This document shows positions 34,537 through 38,329 of a stretch of DNA of 38,329 nt, in pieces. Below the pieces are notes generated by a model. The model was not told the DNA's origin, made no database searches, and saw only the letters and a list, made by a program, of their open reading frames with translations. Each line of letters opens with the position of its first letter. Position 1 is the stretch's first letter. Where the stretch lies: assembly GCA_020742515.1 (NCBI GenBank), contig DYWT01000101.1:1-38329 (forward strand), given 5' to 3'. Source of the DNA: Sporosarcina psychrophila (GTDB taxonomy: Bacteria > Bacillota > Bacilli > Bacillales_A > Planococcaceae). A program made the position numbers and the translations under genes.

Positions 34537-35784
34537 TTAGCCTCCTGTACATGCAATGTCTTGCGTAAGTATGTCCTTTATCCGGGCGGGTCCGATACCA
34601 TGGATTTTAGTAAGATCGTCTACTGATTGGTAGGGGCGGTGCTGGATTAAATCTTGTGAACGAGCAGGACCAATATGAATAATACGCTGGATCTCGGCTT
34701 CACTTGCTGAATTGATATTAACGCAAGAGCCACTTGATACAGACGGTGTTTTCATTTCGGGATCTGAATTAGGCTCTGTTATTATTTCCACAGGGGGCGG
34801 CGTGTGCTTTATAGTTCCTTGGTCATTTGTATGGACACTAAATGTCTTGCCATCTGTTTCTATAATAATTGTTCCATGGATATCCGTCCCATAAACGAGA
34901 GCACCGCTTTTTTTAAGCCTATTAATTGTTTCGGTATGCGGGTGGCCGTACTGATTGTTCTCGCCAGCGGAATAGATCGCTACGTCTGGCTTAACTGCAT
35001 TTAAAAATCTGTCTGTTGTTGATGTTTTGGAACCATGATGACCAACTTGTAAAATATCTGCCTCGAGGTTTCCGCCGCTGCTAAGCATTTCATTCTCTGC
35101 GTCTTCTTCACCATCCCCGGTAAAGAGGAGGGAAATTTCGCCGTACTGCAAACGAATTGCAATCGAGTTATTATTTGTAGTGCCTGAAAGCGTTTTTGGA
35201 TGAAGAACTGCAACTTCGAGCGGGCCTATATCAAATAGTTCACCAACTTCAGGCTCATAGTAATCGACGCCATTATTTTCAATGGCAGCAAGTGCATCAG
35301 CAAAAACCTGGGAATCCGATGTTTCGCCATTCATCCATACTTCAGTTACATGAAAAGCATTAATGATTTTGTTTAATTGGCCGATATGATCTGCATGGGG
35401 ATGCGTTACTGCGATAATATCGATTTCTGTTATATTCTGTGCTTGAAGATAGGAAACAACGTTTGTGGCATTCCAATCTCCTGTGTCAATGAGAATGGTG
35501 AATACTTCTCCGTCTTGACTGTATTCAATCAATGTAGCGTCCGCCTGACCGACATCTATGTAATGAACTTTCATTTTCGGTAGAGAAAGCCCTTGCTGTT
35601 CAACAGGAATTGTGTCTGCTACTTCTATAACTTCACTCTGTTCCTCATTTGCTTGCTTTTCTAATAATCCATAATCTTCTTTAAGGTTATCGGGAATGGG
35701 CGACTGTGTCGTCCCTTGGCCACAGCCCGAAAAAATAAGTAGACCAGCCAATAAATAAAGACCGATGAAAATATTCTTAATCAT
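34537..35784 (-). CDS. Lipoprotein with ComEC-like MBL domain fused to ComEA-like HhH motifs
   Basis: 415 aa. Signal peptide and lipobox (LLIFSGC) end at C21, so the protein is anchored on the outside of the membrane. A linker to about 70 is followed by a metallo-beta-lactamase domain (about 71-320) with THPHADHIG (H128, H130, D132, H133), LLFTGDG and VGHHGSKTST, as in the C-terminal domain of ComEC. After a Pro/Thr-rich linker (TPPPVEIITEPNSDPE) come two helix-hairpin-helix motifs (about 355-410; VNINSASEAEIQRI and IHGIGPARIKDI) like ComEA, which bind DNA without sequence specificity. A secreted DNA-processing nuclease is inferred. AGAGGGT precedes the ATG. Confidence 0.92.
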   Translation of the reverse strand: MIKNIFIGLYLLAGLLIFSGCGQGTTQSPIPDNLKEDYGLLEKQANEEQSEVIEVADTIPVEQQGLSLPKMKVHYIDVGQADATLIEYSQDGEVFTILIDTGDWNATNVVSYLQAQNITEIDIIAVTHPHADHIGQLNKIINAFHVTEVWMNGETSDSQVFADALAAIENNGVDYYEPEVGELFDIGPLEVAVLHPKTLSGTTNNNSIAIRLQYGEISLLFTGDGEEDAENEMLSSGGNLEADILQVGHHGSKTSTTDRFLNAVKPDVAIYSAGENNQYGHPHTETINRLKKSGALVYGTDIHGTIIIETDGKTFSVHTNDQGTIKHTPPPVEIITEPNSDPEMKTPSVSSGSCVNINSASEAEIQRIIHIGPARSQDLIQHRPYQSVDDLTKIHGIGPARIKDILTQDIACTGG

Positions 35785-35998
35785 TTTTACCCTCTATCAT
35801 TCGGTTATTTTCTTACAATATATAGTGTAGCAGACAAAACCGCTACGGTTAATAATATTATTTGAAAATAAATTATGAGAATTTAGTGCAGATAAGTAAA
35901 TGTTCGTTTTTTGTACAAAAACATCCAATATTTAACGTGTTTTAATCGTCTGTTAGCCTTTATAATAGTTGTATATTCTAAAAGGAGTTGTCGTAGGC

Positions 35999-37717
35999 TT
36001 GAAGCTTATTTCGAAGTTTGCAACAAAGATTCTGGTTCTCGTCCTCTTAGTCATTGGAACAGCAACAAGTGTAGGGTGGTACTTCTTTGATGCAAATAAG
36101 GGAATCGAAATCTCATTTTCCGAATTTGAAAAAACAATTCAAGCGCAAAATGAACAAGCTGTTTCGCTCAAAGAAACGTCTAATGGGACATTATATTTGA
36201 AGACGAAAGATGAGCGATACATGACTCAAGTACGCCCTGAAAGCCAGCTAGTTGAACAATTAGTAGAAAAATATAATATTTCATATAAATATTCCGATCA
36301 AAGCCAGTACAGCAGTTTGATTATTGGTGGACTGTTCCTTGGTCTACTTGTTGCATTATTTGTGCTTCATAAAAAAGGGAAGATTGGTGTAGGTGCCTCT
36401 GCTATGAAAAATAGCGCTGCAAAATCAACACCTTTACCAAATATAACATTAGAAGATATTGGTGGGCTTCCTGAAGAAATGAAGGAAGAGATTTTGCAGA
36501 CGCTATCAATTGTAAAAGATCCAAAACGGTCAGCACAAGTCGGCATTCAGCCGCCAAAAGGGATTCTGTTATATGGACCACCTGGTACGGGGAAAACATT
36601 GTTGGCGCAAGCTATCGCAAGCGAAATCGGTGCTACATTCTATTCCTCGAGCGGTTCGGCATTCAATGAGTTATTTGTAGGCGTTGGTGCCTCCCGCATT
36701 CGCTCTCTATTTGAAATTGCAAGAAAGCAACAGCCGGCAGTCATTTTTATTGATGAAGTCGATGCGCTTGCAGGTAAACGGAAAGCCCATGGAGGCGAAG
36801 AAGCAGAAAAAACATTAACGGAACTGCTCGTTCAGCTGGATGGCGGAAATGATAATGAAGGTGTGTTATTCATTGCAGCAACAAACCGAAAAGACATGTT
36901 AGATGATGCTTTTCTGCGCCCGGGGCGAATCGATTATTCCTTCCAAGTGCCTCTACCTGATACGACTGGAAGAAGAGAAATAATCGATATTCATACGAAG
37001 GGCAAGCTGCTGGCAGATGAAGTCTTTGCATCCTTGGATGTGCTAGCTGAAAGTACAACAGGATTTTCAGGGGCTGAACTGAGTTCCCTCTTTAAAACAG
37101 CGAGCAGAAGAGCAATTCGAGATGGCCGCGAACAGATCGCTAAGAGTGACCTTGATTTTGCGATTGACCGTACGATTCTGGGAAGTGCCTCCCGTTCAAT
37201 GAACGACCAGGAGACGAAAAGAAGAGTAGCTATCCATGAGTCCGGGCATGCACTTGTCGCTGCAGTAACTAAACCGGGTTCTGTAAGGAAAGCGACGATT
37301 ATTCCGCGCGGCCAAGCATTGGGATATGTTGCGCCGATTCAAAAGGAGCTCCACTTATCTACGTATAGTGAATTATTGGACCAAGTTAGCATGATCCTTG
37401 CTGGTGGCGTTGCCGAACGCATATATCTCGGCGAGCACAGTATTGGTGTTAGCGGCGACGTCCAGCAAGCAAAGGAAATCATTGAACGGATGGTAGACAC
37501 AGGATTATTGCAAGACGGCTTCACGTTAACCTTTAACAAAGAGGAGAAAGAAGCGAAAATGCAAATGCTGTTTAATGATGCACTCCGAAAAACAGAAAGT
37601 CTAATTCAAGAACATGCATCCGAATTTGACCAGCTTGTGGACCTATTAATGCAAAAAGAAACGCTAGATGGTTCAGAAATTCAGCAGATTGTCAGCAGGA
37701 ATCCAGTCGAATTATAA
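35999..37717 (+). CDS. FtsH-like AAA+ zinc metalloprotease (short paralogue)
   Basis: 572 aa from TTG 35999, about 12 bases after AAAAGGAG; open codons upstream to 35969 cover that site. Two N-terminal membrane helices (about 10-28 and 107-123) flank a small external domain. The AAA+ module has Walker A GPPGTGKT (193-200), the pore motif FVGVGA (about 226-231), Walker B VIFIDEVD (248-255) and RPGRID with the arginine finger. The protease motif HESGH is at 413-417, and SGDVQQA supplies the third zinc ligand. Everything needed for FtsH activity is there. It is shorter than housekeeping FtsH and is likely an additional paralogue; cellular ftsH normally lies near hprT. TATAAT precedes it. Confidence 0.92.
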   Translation: MKLISKFATKILVLVLLVIGTATSVGWYFFDANKGIEISFSEFEKTIQAQNEQAVSLKETSNGTLYLKTKDERYMTQVRPESQLVEQLVEKYNISYKYSDQSQYSSLIIGGLFLGLLVALFVLHKKGKIGVGASAMKNSAAKSTPLPNITLEDIGGLPEEMKEEILQTLSIVKDPKRSAQVGIQPPKGILLYGPPGTGKTLLAQAIASEIGATFYSSSGSAFNELFVGVGASRIRSLFEIARKQQPAVIFIDEVDALAGKRKAHGGEEAEKTLTELLVQLDGGNDNEGVLFIAATNRKDMLDDAFLRPGRIDYSFQVPLPDTTGRREIIDIHTKGKLLADEVFASLDVLAESTTGFSGAELSSLFKTASRRAIRDGREQIAKSDLDFAIDRTILGSASRSMNDQETKRRVAIHESGHALVAAVTKPGSVRKATIIPRGQALGYVAPIQKELHLSTYSELLDQVSMILAGGVAERIYLGEHSIGVSGDVQQAKEIIERMVDTGLLQDGFTLTFNKEEKEAKMQMLFNDALRKTESLIQEHASEFDQLVDLLMQKETLDGSEIQQIVSRNPVEL

Positions 37718-37740
37718 ACTTGTTGAAAAGTGGTAATCAG

Positions 37741-37769
37741 AAGAAGAGACATTTGTCTCTTCTTTTTTT
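37741..37769 (+). terminator. Terminator after the FtsH-like gene
   Basis: AAGAAGAGAC (37741-37750) pairs perfectly with GTCTCTTCTT (37755-37764), followed by T residues to 37769. Confidence 0.88.
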
Positions 37770-37807
37770 ATATGATTTTGGAAACGTTTAACTTCCTTAA
37801 AATGGGG

Positions 37808-37954
37808 ACCGACTATATAACAGCTCGAATCAATCATTTGGTTAAGACGACCAATCATATGTCCGGTCTGACCGATTATATATGTATCCCTACCAATCAT
37901 AAATTTAAATAGACCGATTTTATATGGTTCTCAACCGATCATATCTAAATTGTT
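37808..37954. repeat. Seven degenerate direct repeats with exact 21-bp period
   Basis: Units begin at 37808, 37829, 37850, 37871, 37892, 37913 and 37934. Each starts with an 11-bp core of consensus ACCRATYATAT: columns 1, 3, 5 and 9 are invariant, most others vary once. The remaining ten bases are unrelated between units. On the minus strand the core reads (M/I)-I-G-xxxx, on the plus strand T-(D/N)-(H/Y)-(I/M)-xxx, but stops break a full-length frame on both strands. No gene lies in the 331-bp gap (37718-38048) that holds the array. Confidence 0.85.
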
Positions 37955-38048
37955 ATCCTTTACATAGCACATGAATCCATTAGTTCGTTCTAATTTCTTC
38001 CCGCTTCTCCTACAGTATAACAAGTCATGAAAATGGGGGAGATTTACT

Positions 38049-38329
38049 GTGTTAATAGACGGGGTGTTTTCAGGAGGGGGTTTAAAAGGTTTTGCGTTAG
38101 TCGGGGCTTTTCAAGTGTTAGAAAAAAAGGGGTATCGTTTTAGTCGGGTAGCTGGAACGAGCGCGGGCGCAATTCTTGCCAGTTTTATAGCGGCTGGCTA
38201 TACGGCTAAGGAAATTGAGGAGATGCTGGATGAACAAGACTTTCAGGTACTTCTTGATCCGCGAAAAACGATTATCCCCTTACCGTTAATGAAATGGTTT
38301 CTACTCTATTGGAGACTTGGTTTATACCA
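38049..38329 (+). CDS. Patatin-like phospholipase, 5' part
   Basis: Only the first 93 codons are in the window. GTG 38049 follows GGGGGAG by about seven bases. The patatin (RssA/YlbK-type) signatures are at the very start: the oxyanion-hole loop SGGGLKG (8-14) and the nucleophile elbow GTSAG with S38. The catalytic Asp would lie beyond the right edge. A serine lipid acyl hydrolase acting at the membrane is expected; substrate unknown. The 21-bp repeat array ends about 95 bases upstream, and TATAAC near 38012-38017 is a possible -10. Confidence 0.88.
   Translation, partial: MLIDGVFSGGGLKGFALVGAFQVLEKKGYRFSRVAGTSAGAILASFIAAGYTAKEIEEMLDEQDFQVLLDPRKTIIPLPLMKWFLLYWRLGLY

Noticed and set aside
37712..37900. 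Minus-strand frame of 62 codons over the 21-bp repeats as an intact gene
   Set aside because: It covers only part of the array, includes the FtsH terminator, and in-frame stops separate it from the remaining units; kept only as a possible decayed coding repeat.
37808..37954. CRISPR array
   Set aside because: Units are 21 bp in total with an 11-bp degenerate core; CRISPR repeats are longer and near identical, and no cas genes are present.

Overview
The window comes from a low-GC Gram-positive endospore former of the Bacillales, most likely Planococcaceae (Sporosarcina-like). This rests on gene order that closely follows the Bacillus subtilis yqeV-recO block, on spore-specific yqfC/yqfD, on strong AGGAGG-type ribosome sites with many TTG/GTG starts, on a proline T-box and on SigA-type promoters. 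The genus call is inference.

Layout. (1) 1-1060: a promoter pointing off the left edge, a 65-aa hypothetical gene, and a 500-bp gene-poor stretch that may hold a structured RNA. (2) 1064-14220: a conserved housekeeping block, all on the plus strand: mtaB, deoC, rpsU, an nfeD-floA-small protein operon, yqfC-yqfD-phoH, then pgpH, ybeY, dgkA, cdd, era and recO. It joins tRNA modification, 16S maturation (Era, YbeY), membrane microdomains, c-di-AMP turnover, pyrimidine salvage and recombination. deoC sits where Bacillus has none, yqeY is missing after rpsU, and glyQS does not follow recO. (3) 14300-25100: an accessory island of small genes (DUF2500, a CidA/CidB pair, Nudix, VOC, P-loop kinase, two GNATs, a lipoprotein, small membrane proteins), several broken by stops or frameshifts, plus palindromic repeats and two diverged copies of a MITE-like element. 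The NiaR regulator lies inside it on the minus strand. (4) 25160-29172: an RpiR regulator followed by an M20 hydrolase, a GNAT transferase and an N-succinylamino-acid-racemase-like enolase, matching the known three-enzyme route converting D- to L-amino acids. (5) 29313-33119: a YkvI-like transporter and a T-box-controlled proBA operon. (6) 33222-35784 (minus strand): an LCP cell-wall ligase, a DUF3006 protein and a lipoprotein fusing a ComEC-like metallo-beta-lactamase fold to ComEA-like helix-hairpin-helix motifs. (7) 35999-38329: an FtsH-like AAA+ zinc protease, an array of seven 21-bp degenerate repeats, and the start of a patatin-like phospholipase cut by the right edge.

Points most worth a second look: the exact 21-bp repeat array before the patatin gene; a terminator whose loop holds a SigE-like -10 element and whose 3' arm is the ribosome site of yqfC; the succinylamino-acid operon with its own palindromic operator candidate; the paired MITE-like elements; and the surface nuclease-like fusion protein.
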